DNA from: Metasolibacillus sp.
Lineage (GTDB): Bacteria; Bacillota; Bacilli; Bacillales_A; Planococcaceae
Assembly: GCF_025291715.1 (NCBI RefSeq)
Contig: NZ_JAMBIZ010000001.1
Location: forward strand, 62,001-126,000
Reading direction: 5' to 3'
DNA: 64,000 bases
The notes under the pieces are model-generated. The model was given only the letters and a program-made list of their open reading frames with translations, made no database searches and was not told where the DNA came from. Positions 16,121-24,565 of the stretch are shown here, piece by piece. Positions within the stretch are counted from its first letter, which is position 1; each line of letters begins with the position of its first letter. The position numbers were made by a program, and so were the translations under genes.

Positions 16121-18019
16121 ATGAGTTCTATTAATAAATGGCCTAAACATTCAATTTTAGCTTTTGCAATACTTGCAACATGGATTAAAACAGTTATCGT
16201 ATATCAAACAAGCTTTGAGATGAAAATTGAAAATGGAATGCAATATTTTATTTTATTTATTAATCCGTTAAGCTTTTTATTAATTGCTTATGGATTATCA
16301 CTATTTTTCAAAAAATCGAAGGCTCGCAACCGTTATATTTTCACAGTGAGCTTAATGTTATCGATTGTTTTGTATGGAAACGTTGCGTTCTATCGTTTCT
16401 ACAATGACTTTATTACGTTGCCAGTATTGTTCCAGACGAGCAACTTTGGTGATTTAGGAACATCTGCATTAGCTATTATTAATGTTTGGGATATTTTCTA
16501 TTTTGTTGATGTTATTTTTATAGTAATTCTGATGAAGTTTGCACCTAAAGTGAATGAGCAATTAACAATTCGTAAAGATGTGCGTCATGCTTACTTTGTA
16601 TTGGCAGCAGCGATGCTATTATTAAATTTAGGGCTTGCAGAAACAGAGCGACCACAGCTTTTAACACGTAGCTTTGACCGTGAGCTACTCGTAAAAAATA
16701 TCGGTACGTATAACTATCATTTATATGATATTTATATTCAATCAAAATCTTCCGCACAACGCGCATTAGCGGATGGCAGTGAGCTTGTTGAAGTAAACAA
16801 CTATGTGCGTGCAAATCAGGCAGAGCCAAACGTTGAAATGTTTGGTAAATATGCAGGGCGTAACTTAATTGTGATTTCGCTTGAATCATTGCAAAACTTT
16901 GTCATTAATAATGATATGAATGGTCAAGAAGTAACACCATTTTTGAATTCATTAACGAAAGACAAGGACACATATTACTTTAATAATTTCTATCATCAAA
17001 CAGGGTTAGGGAAAACGTCTGACTCAGAGTTTATTATAGAGAATTCGCTATTTGGCTTAGGGCGAGGCGCCGTATTCTTTACACATGGAGGTAACACATA
17101 TAACTCAATGGCAGAGAGCTTAGGGGAAAATGGTTACTTTACAAATGTGATGCACCCAAATAATAAGTCGTTTTGGAACCGTGATATGATCTATCAATCA
17201 TTAAATATTCAAAAGTTTTATGATGTGGATTCATACGAGGTTGGCGAAGGAGAGGCTGTTAACTGGGGTATGAAGGATGTTCCATTCTTCCAACAGTCAG
17301 CACAGCTGATGACAGAAATGCCACAGCCGTTCTATTCACGCATGATTACATTAACGAACCACTATCCGTTCTATCTTGATCCAGAGGATATTATGATTGA
17401 TGAGTATACATCAAATTCAGGTACGTTAAATCGTTACTTCCAAACAGTGCGTTATATGGATGAAGCAATTAAAGTGTTCTTTGAGGATTTAAAGGAAAAA
17501 GGGCTATATGATAACTCAATCATCGTGATGTATGGCGACCACTATGGTATTTCAGAAAACCATAATAAAGCGATGGCGATGTATTTAGATAAAGAGGAAA
17601 TTACGCCTTATGACAATGCATTATTGCAATCAGTTCCATTATTTATCCATATTCCAGGCTCAAATGATGGGCAAGTTGTAGAGGAAGTTGCAGGACAAAT
17701 TGATTTGCGCCCTACAATTTTACATTTATTGGGTGTTGATACATCGAAAGATATGCAGCTTGGTGCGGATTTATTCTCAGAAGACCATGAAGATTTTGTG
17801 ATTTTCCGTGACGGTCGCTTTATTACAGATAAAGTCGTTTATGCAAGCGATGCATGCTATGATAAAGCTACTGGTGAGCAAATTGACATTGCTGCCTGTG
17901 AGCCATTAATTGAAAGTGCAGCAACGGAATTAGGTTATTCTGATGCGATTATTAACGGAGATTTATTGCGCTTCTATGATCCGAAAACAGGTAATTTAAT
18001 AAAAGATACACAGAAGTAA
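16121..18019 (+). CDS. yqgS: LTA synthase family membrane sulfatase-like protein
   Basis: A 632-residue protein with about five N-terminal membrane spans (to residue about 170) and an extracellular sulfatase-fold domain. Catalytic features of LtaS are present: Glu255 in SLESLQNF, nucleophile Thr299 in GLGKTSDSEF, and the metal motif YGDHYG. It should transfer glycerol phosphate from phosphatidylglycerol, either as lipoteichoic acid synthase or primase. Position after yqgQ points to the YqgS orthologue. The 241 bases upstream hold no gene. Monocistronic, ended by the terminator at 18031. Confidence 0.94.
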   Translation: MSSINKWPKHSILAFAILATWIKTVIVYQTSFEMKIENGMQYFILFINPLSFLLIAYGLSLFFKKSKARNRYIFTVSLMLSIVLYGNVAFYRFYNDFITLPVLFQTSNFGDLGTSALAIINVWDIFYFVDVIFIVILMKFAPKVNEQLTIRKDVRHAYFVLAAAMLLLNLGLAETERPQLLTRSFDRELLVKNIGTYNYHLYDIYIQSKSSAQRALADGSELVEVNNYVRANQAEPNVEMFGKYAGRNLIVISLESLQNFVINNDMNGQEVTPFLNSLTKDKDTYYFNNFYHQTGLGKTSDSEFIIENSLFGLGRGAVFFTHGGNTYNSMAESLGENGYFTNVMHPNNKSFWNRDMIYQSLNIQKFYDVDSYEVGEGEAVNWGMKDVPFFQQSAQLMTEMPQPFYSRMITLTNHYPFYLDPEDIMIDEYTSNSGTLNRYFQTVRYMDEAIKVFFEDLKEKGLYDNSIIVMYGDHYGISENHNKAMAMYLDKEEITPYDNALLQSVPLFIHIPGSNDGQVVEEVAGQIDLRPTILHLLGVDTSKDMQLGADLFSEDHEDFVIFRDGRFITDKVVYASDACYDKATGEQIDIAACEPLIESAATELGYSDAIINGDLLRFYDPKTGNLIKDTQK

Positions 18020-18030
18020 AAGTGAAAAAA

Positions 18031-18069
18031 GGGCTGTTTGGATAAATTTCCAAACAGCCCTTTGTTTTT
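18031..18069 (+). terminator. Terminator of yqgS
   Basis: GGGCTGTTTGG and CCAAACAGCCC form a perfect 11-bp stem, followed by TTTGTTTTT. Confidence 0.93.
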
Positions 18070-18078
18070 AGGTGAAAT

Positions 18079-18111
18079 AAAAGGACAGGCTACATGAGCC
18101 CGTCCTTTTAT
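18079..18111 (-). terminator. Terminator of the DUF2759 gene
   Basis: AAAAGGAC pairs with GTCCTTTT and GGCT with AGCC inside, with one mismatch; A-rich and T-rich flanks make it usable in both directions. Confidence 0.8.
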
Positions 18112-18117
18112 TTGCTA

Positions 18118-18294
18118 TTAATGTTTTGGTGGGTATCCAGCGTTAAGAACAGTCATCACAACAAACCATCCGAAGATTGCTGCTGCACCTAGGTTGAAAA
18201 CAACACCTAGCAGATTTTTTTCTTTAATTGCTTGGAATGTACCAACAACGGCAAAAATAGCCACTAAACCGAAAATAACCATTAATAAGTTCAT
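18118..18294 (-). CDS. DUF2759 small membrane protein
   Basis: A 58-residue protein with two membrane spans: LLMVIFGLVAIFAVVGTFQAI and a second ending FGWFVVMTVLNAG. It fits the DUF2759 family (YqgW-like). Start ATG 18294 has GAAAGGAG upstream; 14 further in-frame codons upstream are unsupported. Divergent from yqgX and convergent with yqgS. Function unknown. Confidence 0.82.
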   Translation of the reverse strand: MNLLMVIFGLVAIFAVVGTFQAIKEKNLLGVVFNLGAAAIFGWFVVMTVLNAGYPPKH

Positions 18295-18450
18295 TAAAAA
18301 GACACTCCTTTCGACATCAGAAAATGAATGTCGCAAACAATATTCCTCTTCTATTGTAAAACTTATTATGCCTTTTGTCGAGCGGAAAAAGTGACGTTTG
18401 TTTGAACTTCATATACAATTTAAAAGATAAAGTTGATGGAGGTTTTATAG

Positions 18451-19098
18451 ATGAAACTAAGTGTGCGTACATATCCGCTCGGACCAATTCAAACGAATTG
18501 TTATATCGTGAGCAATCGAAGCAAGCAATGTTTAATTTTTGACCCAGGTGAAGAGGGCGAACGTTTAATTCATGAAATCAAGGCAAATCAATTAAAGCCA
18601 TTAGCCATTTTTTTAACACATACGCACTTTGATCATATTGGCGCAGTCAATGCGGTGCGTGATGCCTTTAATATCCCTGTCTATGTGCATGAAAAGGAGG
18701 TAGCATGGCTAGCAGATCCGATGAAAAATGGCTCTGGCAAATATGCAGAGCTGCCTAATTACATTGTAGAGAAGCCGTTGGCAGAGCATATTATTCAAGA
18801 GGAGCAAATGTTTAATATCGAAGACTTCACATTTAAAGCGGTATTTACGCCAGGACATTCGCCAGGCAGTATTTCTTACCTTTTTGAAGAGGATGGCTTT
18901 GCGATTGTTGGTGATACGTTATTTGAGGGGAGTATCGGGCGTACCGATTTAATCGGTGGCTCCATGCCAGTGCTTTTGCAGTCGATTCACGATAAGCTGC
19001 TTACACTACCAGAGGAAACAATTATTTATCCAGGGCATGGAGATTACACGACACCAGCTGTAGAGATGGATGCTAACCCATTTTTAAATGGCTTTTAG
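18451..19098 (+). CDS. yqgX: Metallo-beta-lactamase fold hydrolase YqgX (glyoxalase II-like)
   Basis: A 215-residue enzyme with the metal site HTHFDHIGAV, a later GHSPGS and GHG near the C-terminus, the ligand set of hydroxyacylglutathione hydrolase-like proteins. In organisms with bacillithiol such enzymes may act on bacillithiol-linked substrates; the real substrate is unknown. The ATG follows GATGGAGG. Gene order yqgS-DUF2759-yqgX-DUF2626-comG agrees with Bacillus. Confidence 0.92.
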   Translation: MKLSVRTYPLGPIQTNCYIVSNRSKQCLIFDPGEEGERLIHEIKANQLKPLAIFLTHTHFDHIGAVNAVRDAFNIPVYVHEKEVAWLADPMKNGSGKYAELPNYIVEKPLAEHIIQEEQMFNIEDFTFKAVFTPGHSPGSISYLFEEDGFAIVGDTLFEGSIGRTDLIGGSMPVLLQSIHDKLLTLPEETIIYPGHGDYTTPAVEMDANPFLNGF

Positions 19099-19112
19099 CT
19101 CTGGATTATAAT

Positions 19113-19142
19113 AAAAAAGCGTGGACAAATTTGTCCACGCTT
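19113..19142 (-). terminator. Terminator between yqgX and the DUF2626 gene
   Basis: AAGCGTGGACAAATTTGTCCACGCTT is a 26-bp perfect palindrome (19117-19142). The A run on its left gives a T tract only for minus-strand transcription, so it mainly ends the DUF2626 gene. Confidence 0.85.
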
Positions 19143-19180
19143 GCATCTCAACTATTCATAGTGAGGTTTTAACAGAGCGA

Positions 19181-19423
19181 TTAATGTCCTGCGCCAGGTA
19201 CGTGCATAAACGTTGTGTAGTATGTGAACCCTGCGAAGAAAATCGTTAAATAAGCACCGAAAATGTACATATACATGCGCTCTGAAAGGTTTAAGAAGCC
19301 TAATAATAAGAATAATCCAGTATTACCTAAGAATAATAGCGAAACCTCATACATATCACCTAAATAGAATAAAACAGTGAAAATACCTGTCCAGAATGCC
19401 ATAACTTTATACATATTGCTCAT
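19181..19423 (-). CDS. yqgY: DUF2626 small membrane protein (YqgY-like)
   Basis: An 80-residue protein with about three membrane spans (MAFWTGIFTVLFYLG, VSLLFLGNTGLFLLLGF, MYIFGAYLTIFFAGF) and a histidine at the C-terminus. It matches the DUF2626 family found next to comG in Bacillaceae. ATG 19423 follows AAGGAGGGGAATTACAC; the 38 codons upstream in frame have no support. Function unknown. Confidence 0.85.
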   Translation of the reverse strand: MSNMYKVMAFWTGIFTVLFYLGDMYEVSLLFLGNTGLFLLLGFLNLSERMYMYIFGAYLTIFFAGFTYYTTFMHVPGAGH

Positions 19424-19652
19424 GTGTAATTCCCCTCCTTTATATACAGATACAATCTTCTCCATTACATTATAAATGATTTCAGTAAAGAAAGTAAACT
19501 GGAACTTCCACTTTCTTTGTGACAAAGAAGTGTACATTTTTCTTGCAAATAGAAAAAATTTTTCAAGAAATGCATATAGTTAATTTGTGTCAATATTTTC
19601 AAATTATACGTTTGAAAAATGACAATGTAAAGGGAAAACCTATTGAAATTTT

Positions 19653-19730
19653 AAAAATCGATTTTTAAAAATAGGGCAAAAATTTATTTTGCTTAAACGG
19701 CTTTTCAGCTCCCTTTTTCCTTTCTATAAT
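19653..19730 (+). promoter_or_regulatory. comG promoter with two candidate ComK boxes
   Basis: AAAA-ATCGA-TTTT (19653-19665) and AAAA-ATTTA-TTTT (19678-19690) both fit the ComK half-site AAAAN5TTTT. A -10 TATAAT is at 19725-19730. The gap between boxes is 12 bp, not one of the usual 8, 18 or 31, and the area is AT-rich, so this is a candidate only. The rest of 19424-19780 holds no gene. Confidence 0.45.
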
Positions 19731-19780
19731 GACGCTAAGATAGATTTAGTTAGTGAAAAATAGAAAGTGAGGTGTGTGGT

Positions 19781-20794
19781 ATGGAAACAGAATCAATTGT
19801 CGTGCAGAAAAGTGAACAATTAATTAAAGAGGCATTGACCTTTGGGGCATCAGATATTCATTTATCCCCAGCTCAAGGCTGTTATAGCGTTATTTTTCGA
19901 AAGTACGGCAAAATGTACACAAAAGGCGAGCTGCCACAGGAATTAGCTACACGTATGATTACGTACTACAAATTTTTATCTGCTCTTGATATTAGTGAAA
20001 AGCGCAAGCCTCAAAGTGGCGCATTCCAAAAGGAAATCGAGCAATTCATTTATGCCTTCCGCATCTCAACATTGCCCTCAGTTTTAGCAAAAGAAAGCTT
20101 AGTGATTCGTATTCTCAAGCAAAATATGGCGATACCGCTTGCAGAATTAAGCTATGATCCAGCGGCTGTGAGGAAAATTGAGCAGCTCGTTCAGCATAGA
20201 CAGGGACTTCTACTATTCAGTGGAGCAACAGGCTCTGGTAAGTCAACGACCTTGTATTCCTTGATGCATTATTGCTGTGCAGAGCTGAAGCGCCATGTCA
20301 TAACACTGGAGGACCCTGTCGAAAAAAATTACGAGCAAATTGTACAAATTCAAGTAAATGAACGGGCAGGTGTCACTTATGCAGAGGGCTTACGAGCCAT
20401 TTTACGACATTCACCTGATGTCATTATGATTGGCGAAATTCGCGATGCTGAAACTGCCCAGATTGCTGTTGAGGCTGCATTAAGTGGTCATTTAGTACTT
20501 TCCACAATCCATGCTAAAAATACGGTAAATTGCCTGTATCGCTTGATGGATTTAGGAATATCGCTAGACGAATTGCGACAGGCAACAGTAGGGATTATCG
20601 CTCAAACATTAGTTGAAACAGCCACTGATGATGAACGTAAAGCGCTATTCGAGCTGCTGTGTGATGTACAGCTATACGAGGCATTTGCTGCAATTGCTCG
20701 TAATGAGGTTTATTTACTTCCCTATAAGCACACGCTTGAACAGCAGCTATATCAATTAGAAGGACGAGCTTATGCACATATTACGCATTCATAA
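19781..20794 (+). CDS. comGA: Competence pseudopilus assembly ATPase ComGA
   Basis: A 337-residue GspE/PilB-type secretion ATPase driving assembly of the DNA-uptake pseudopilus. Walker A GATGSGKST at residues 148-156, the Asp box ITLEDPVE and the Walker B/His region RHSPDVIMIGEIRD are present. ATG 19781 has AAGTGAGG eight bases upstream; GTG at 19772 is an alternative. First gene of comGA-GG; comGB begins 23 bases before the stop. Confidence 0.95.
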   Translation: METESIVVQKSEQLIKEALTFGASDIHLSPAQGCYSVIFRKYGKMYTKGELPQELATRMITYYKFLSALDISEKRKPQSGAFQKEIEQFIYAFRISTLPSVLAKESLVIRILKQNMAIPLAELSYDPAAVRKIEQLVQHRQGLLLFSGATGSGKSTTLYSLMHYCCAELKRHVITLEDPVEKNYEQIVQIQVNERAGVTYAEGLRAILRHSPDVIMIGEIRDAETAQIAVEAALSGHLVLSTIHAKNTVNCLYRLMDLGISLDELRQATVGIIAQTLVETATDDERKALFELLCDVQLYEAFAAIARNEVYLLPYKHTLEQQLYQLEGRAYAHITHS

Positions 20795-21842
20795 TCGTAT
20801 CGCTCAATTGATTACACATAGGAAAATTAAAGTGAAGCGCTTGCCTGAATTAATTGAGCGAATTAGCCAGCTTTTAGTAGAAGGATACACTTTTCATGAT
20901 TGTATTACGATGCTCTTACCTTATCATGTGAGTGATTATCAACATTGGCAGGAGCAAATAGACAACTGCTTTCAACAAGGACAAAGTGTGACGCAAATTT
21001 TACGCCAATTAGGTGTCAAGGCAAGGTTTTTGCTAGCAATCCAGCTAGCCGAAACGACAGGACAGCTAGCTAACACGCTGCAAATCGTCGCCCAGCAGAT
21101 GAGCTTTCAAGAAAAGATGAAGCTGCGCTTTACGAAAGTATTACTATATCCAATTCTTCTTTTTATCTTTATCATTGCACTATTCATTGCCTTCCGCCTC
21201 TACTTTTTACCTACCATCGAACAACTGCTACATTCAAGGGTCACAAGAACTGAAAATTCGACAATCCAATGGGCTAAATTTTTTCTTCATGTACCAGATT
21301 ATTTTATTGTACTTGCTTTTTTTATAGCGATGCTAATGATTTTTATGGCAATTTACATCCGCCGAAAAAGAATAGATTTACAATTATACATCGTTATGAA
21401 AATCCCGATATTGCGTTATTTTTGGCGTTTATTAATGACGAGACAATTCGCTCGTTCACTAGGTGATTTATTAATTAGTGGGATGTCATTACAGCAAGCG
21501 TTAACCTACTTAGAGCAGCAGAAGCTTCAAAGTCAGCTCGCCTATATTGCGCAATGTATTCATAAACGCATTATTTACGGGGATAGTTTAGCACGCACGA
21601 TAGTATTAATTGGCTTTTTCTTTCCACGCTTTGAACAATTCATTGATCACGGAGAGAAAAGTGGGCTACTCGGTCGTGAGCTATTAATTTATGCAGAGCT
21701 GCTTGACCAAAAAATCGAAAATATACTACAAGGTGCGATACAGCTAATTCAGCCAATCTTATTTTTAGCCATTGCCGCCTGCATTATTGCGGCCTATTTA
21801 AGCATTTTATTGCCTATGTATAAAATGCTTGATGTGATTTAA
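20772..21842 (+). CDS. comGB: Competence pseudopilus membrane platform protein ComGB
   Basis: A 356-residue GspF/PilC-type polytopic protein with two T2SSF domains, each a helical cytoplasmic bundle, and three membrane spans (about residues 115-140, 170-195 and near the C-terminus). Domain markers LLAIQLAETTGQL and FIDHGEKSGLLGREL are the paired Glu-Gly motifs of the family. Overlaps comGA by 23 bases. Confidence 0.94.
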   Translation: MHILRIHNRIAQLITHRKIKVKRLPELIERISQLLVEGYTFHDCITMLLPYHVSDYQHWQEQIDNCFQQGQSVTQILRQLGVKARFLLAIQLAETTGQLANTLQIVAQQMSFQEKMKLRFTKVLLYPILLFIFIIALFIAFRLYFLPTIEQLLHSRVTRTENSTIQWAKFFLHVPDYFIVLAFFIAMLMIFMAIYIRRKRIDLQLYIVMKIPILRYFWRLLMTRQFARSLGDLLISGMSLQQALTYLEQQKLQSQLAYIAQCIHKRIIYGDSLARTIVLIGFFFPRFEQFIDHGEKSGLLGRELLIYAELLDQKIENILQGAIQLIQPILFLAIAACIIAAYLSILLPMYKMLDVI

Positions 21843-21860
21843 AAAAGGAGGGATAAGCCT

Positions 21861-22178
21861 ATGAAAAATGAAAAAGGATTTACATTAGTGGAAATGCTTG
21901 TGGTTCTGCTTATTGTTTCAATACTTATCTTGGTTTCTATACCTAATGTTACGAAGCATTTCGCCTCTATCGACAGCAAAGGCTGTGCGGCTTATATGAC
22001 GATGCTACAAGGACAAGTAGAGGCATATAAAATCGACCATATGAAAACACCAACAGTACAACAGTTATTTCAGGAAAAATATATAGAGAGTGAGGAGGCG
22101 AAATGTCCGAGCGGGGAGCTTGTGACAATTGATGCAGAAGGAAAGGTGATGCTAGCAACAGCTCGTGAAGATGAATGA
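21861..22178 (+). CDS. comGC: Major competence pseudopilin ComGC
   Basis: A 105-residue prepilin. The class III leader is processed before Phe7 in EKG-FTLVEM, with Glu at +5, followed by a hydrophobic assembly helix. Two cysteines in the soluble part (KGCAAY and AKCPSG) are placed to form the disulfide known for ComGC. Strong AAAGGAGGGAT before the ATG fits its role as the most abundant subunit. Overlaps comGD by four bases. Confidence 0.95.
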   Translation: MKNEKGFTLVEMLVVLLIVSILILVSIPNVTKHFASIDSKGCAAYMTMLQGQVEAYKIDHMKTPTVQQLFQEKYIESEEAKCPSGELVTIDAEGKVMLATAREDE

Positions 22179-22609
22179 ATAGGAATGAGCAGGGCTATTC
22201 ATTAATTGAAATGCTATTTGTATTAGCAGTTGTTGCATTGCTTAGCTTTTTTATCGTAACATTCTCCTTTCGTCAAATGCAGCTCGATATGTATGAACAA
22301 GCAATCAAGCAATTTGAGCTAGATTTACTTGAAATGCAGGCTTTAGCAATGAATAACGGAGGGACTTCTCGATGCTGGATGATACAGGGAGAAACGCTAG
22401 AATGTATTCAACGCTATGGAGAATCACTTGTTTTACGTAAAATGCCAGAAAATATGCGTGTTAATATTTATACAACAAACAAGCGTATTGAGTTTAATGG
22501 ATATGGCTCAGTGATTAATTTCGGGAAAGTGGAGTTTGTTATGGGGAATAGGCGAACGATGTATTCCATTAATTTAGGAAGGGGGAGAATGCGCCTTCTT
22601 GCAGAATAG
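22175..22609 (+). CDS. comGD: Minor competence pseudopilin ComGD
   Basis: A 144-residue prepilin-like protein with leader MNRNEQG-YSLIEM and a hydrophobic helix (residues 8-30). It starts in an ATGA overlap with comGC. Assignment rests on operon position and on the prepilin signature; the soluble domain is variable in this family. Two Cys residues (SRCW and LECI) are present. Confidence 0.9.
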   Translation: MNRNEQGYSLIEMLFVLAVVALLSFFIVTFSFRQMQLDMYEQAIKQFELDLLEMQALAMNNGGTSRCWMIQGETLECIQRYGESLVLRKMPENMRVNIYTTNKRIEFNGYGSVINFGKVEFVMGNRRTMYSINLGRGRMRLLAE

Positions 22610-22901
22610 TAATGGCTTTTCACTTGTAGATACATTAGTAGGGTTAGTTATTATATTTTTTCTTGCAGGCACATTGTTACCTTTGAGCTCTCATTTACAA
22701 AGCAGCTTATACAATCAAAAGCTAGAGCTTCATGCGAGTGAGGTAGCATTAAATGGTGCTCGTGCTGTTCAGCTCTATCATTTAACAAGCGGTGAAATGA
22801 CAATTCAAAATGTCACATATGATTGGCATTATACGGACGGAGAAATTTGCGTTGACTTTCACAATACAAAGGAGAAACGACAAAAATGCATAGGCTTTTA
22901 A
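22599..22901 (+). CDS. comGE: Minor competence pseudopilin ComGE
   Basis: A 100-residue prepilin-like protein, leader MQNSNG-FSLVDTL with Asp in place of the usual Glu at +5, then a hydrophobic helix. The start is TTG at 22599, about eleven bases after AGGAAGGGGGA, and overlaps comGD by eleven bases. C-terminal Cys pair (EICVDF and QKCIGF). Confidence 0.85.
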   Translation: MQNSNGFSLVDTLVGLVIIFFLAGTLLPLSSHLQSSLYNQKLELHASEVALNGARAVQLYHLTSGEMTIQNVTYDWHYTDGEICVDFHNTKEKRQKCIGF

Positions 22902-23329
22902 AAATGGGGAGAAATCAAGGTGGCTTTACGTTTTTAGAGGCTATATTTCAACTTTTTGCTTTGCTGCTGTTATCGAAGCTTTTCTTGCTAATGATGCTGT
23001 CATTATCACCTCTTTATCAAAAGCATGCTGTACAGGAAATGAGGTGGGAAATGCTGATTGCGGACCTACAGACTTTCATTGTACAAGCTGATGAGGTTTT
23101 AGTTCGTAATAGAGGAACGGAAATACTTATAACAAATGGCTATAATCGCCGTATTGTGAGCAAATCGAACGAAACCATTCGCATGCAATTGAACGGTGGC
23201 AATGAAATATTGTTTATCGGTGCTGAAACATTAAATTTTAAAAGAAGCCATCAATATTTGACGCTATATGCCGAGCTTATTGATGGTACAAAGGAGGAGA
23301 GGACATTTATTGTTCCACCTGAAAAATGA
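22886..23329 (+). CDS. comGF: Minor competence pseudopilin ComGF
   Basis: A 147-residue protein with an N-terminal prepilin-like segment (NQGGFTFLEAIFQLFALLLLSK, read here as GG-FTFLEA) and a soluble domain with the ComGF-typical motif of short beta strands. Start ATG 22886 overlaps comGE and has GGAGAAACGAC upstream. Called mainly from operon order and prepilin signature. Confidence 0.87.
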   Translation: MHRLLKMGRNQGGFTFLEAIFQLFALLLLSKLFLLMMLSLSPLYQKHAVQEMRWEMLIADLQTFIVQADEVLVRNRGTEILITNGYNRRIVSKSNETIRMQLNGGNEILFIGAETLNFKRSHQYLTLYAELIDGTKEERTFIVPPEK

Positions 23330-23492
23330 ACGAGGTGTGTTGTTTCCAATCGCTATTATTTTGTTATTTCTTATCACAGGATTATGTATCACATATGCTG
23401 CTTCGTATCAATCTAAGCTAAATGCATATAATTCGTTGGAATTCGTCAATGTTCGTGCTACGATAAATATACTAAAGAAAATTGATGAATAA
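23310..23492 (+). CDS. comGG: Short ComGG-like protein
   Basis: A 60-residue protein with a basic N-terminus, GVLFPIAIILLFLITGLCITYAA as the membrane helix, and a short helical tail. TTG at 23310 follows AAAGGAGGAGAGGACATT and overlaps comGF by 20 bases. At half the length of B. subtilis ComGG (about 124 residues), it lacks most of the soluble domain; ComGG is the least conserved pseudopilin. Identity rests on position. Confidence 0.7.
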   Translation: MFHLKNERGVLFPIAIILLFLITGLCITYAASYQSKLNAYNSLEFVNVRATINILKKIDE

Positions 23493-23621
23493 ATTGATTT
23501 TATTCAAGTAAAGGGCGTCTAATCTACACATAGTATGTAGTGAGGATGATAAAGGCGGTTAGCTTGGGGTGGAAGCTAGCTGTGATGTAGTTGATTTTGA
23601 TGTGATAAGAAGGTGAAAGCG

Positions 23622-24134
23622 ATGCGCAAAATTTATTTAGTAGGTTTTATGGGCTGCGGCAAAAGCGCTATAGGACGAAGGTTGAGCTTTTTTTTGAAGA
23701 TGCCTTACTACGATATGGACAAAGAAATTGTAAGACAACAAGGTATGACGATACCAGAGATTTTTGAGAAACACGGCGAGGCGTATTTTCGACAATTGGA
23801 AACTGAATTTTTGGAGAACTTTCGCGATGAAGCATGTATTATTGCGACGGGTGGCGGTGTAGCTGTGAAAGCGGAAAATCGAAAAATTATGCGTCGGACG
23901 GGCTTAGTGTTTTTCCTTGATGCTACATTTGAAGATATTTATATGCGCATAAAAACAGATAAAAATCGACCAATTGTACAAAGTTCGACAAAGGAGCAAT
24001 TGCACCAATTGTATTTGGAGCGTCGCAAATTTTATCGAGAGGCTGGGCATATACAAGTATTAACAGCTGGACGAACACTACGTTTAATTGTGGAATATAT
24101 CGGCTTTCAGGTAAATCGTCTAAAAGGCGAATGA
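23622..24134 (+). CDS. aroK: Shikimate kinase
   Basis: A 170-residue P-loop kinase that phosphorylates shikimate in the aromatic pathway. Walker A is GFMGCGKS (residues 8-15), the shikimate-binding DMD is in YYDMDKEI, and GGGVAV and the lid arginine region KNRPI follow. ATG 23622 follows AGAAGGTG; GTG at 23613 is a weaker alternative. The 129-base gap before it contains a short hairpin (TTAGCTT/AAGCTAG near 23560-23580) of unknown role. Confidence 0.93.
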   Translation: MRKIYLVGFMGCGKSAIGRRLSFFLKMPYYDMDKEIVRQQGMTIPEIFEKHGEAYFRQLETEFLENFRDEACIIATGGGVAVKAENRKIMRRTGLVFFLDATFEDIYMRIKTDKNRPIVQSSTKEQLHQLYLERRKFYREAGHIQVLTAGRTLRLIVEYIGFQVNRLKGE

Positions 24135-24316
24135 AAAAATATTTTTATATAAAATCGTTCGGATTTAAATATAAAATTAAAAAATGATTGCGTTTTTATC
24201 ACATCTAATGTTAGGATATGGCTTAGATAGTGTCTTTTCTTTACGAGAGACATAGCGTAGTAGTTTAGATGAATGTCAAATCATCTATAAAAACATTATA
24301 ACTGCGGATGATTGTG

Positions 24317-24505
24317 CGGGGAGAGAACGTGATGTGGCGTCGCCGAAGGAGCAAGTAGCAAAGCTATGAATCTCTCAGGCAAAAAGACTCGTACAGGACG
24401 CAACTCTGGAGAGCGTTACTTAGCAAAGTAGCCACCAAAGGGGAAAGCCTATTTTGTGATGCGTGTATCAATGATAGGTGTAACTTTCAGGTGCAAGGAC
24501 AGGGA
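24317..24505 (+). ncRNA. Tandem glycine riboswitch
   Basis: Two consecutive aptamers of the gcvT class are visible. The first runs from GGGGAGAGAAC through CGCCGAAGGAGCAAGT and ATCTCTCAGGCAAAAAGAC to CAACTCTGGAGAG (about 24317-24412). The second runs from CACCAAAGGGGAAAGCC to CTTTCAGGTGCAAGGACAG (about 24433-24503). It precedes glycine cleavage genes, where it normally turns expression on with glycine. Confidence 0.95.
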
Positions 24506-24537
24506 ATTCTGAAAAAGGGATTCGTCTGTCCTTTTTT
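24495..24537 (+). terminator. Expression-platform terminator of the glycine riboswitch
   Basis: AAGGACAG, which is also the 3' edge of aptamer 2, pairs with CTGTCCTT, followed by TTTT. Glycine binding would hold the first arm and prevent termination. Confidence 0.85.
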
Positions 24538-24565
24538 GATGGAAATGAAGCGAGGAGGAAGAAAA

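Noticed and set aside
24491..24565. N-terminal extension of GcvT
   Set aside because: It would begin within the riboswitch and cross its terminator; the start at 24566 has a strong ribosome site.
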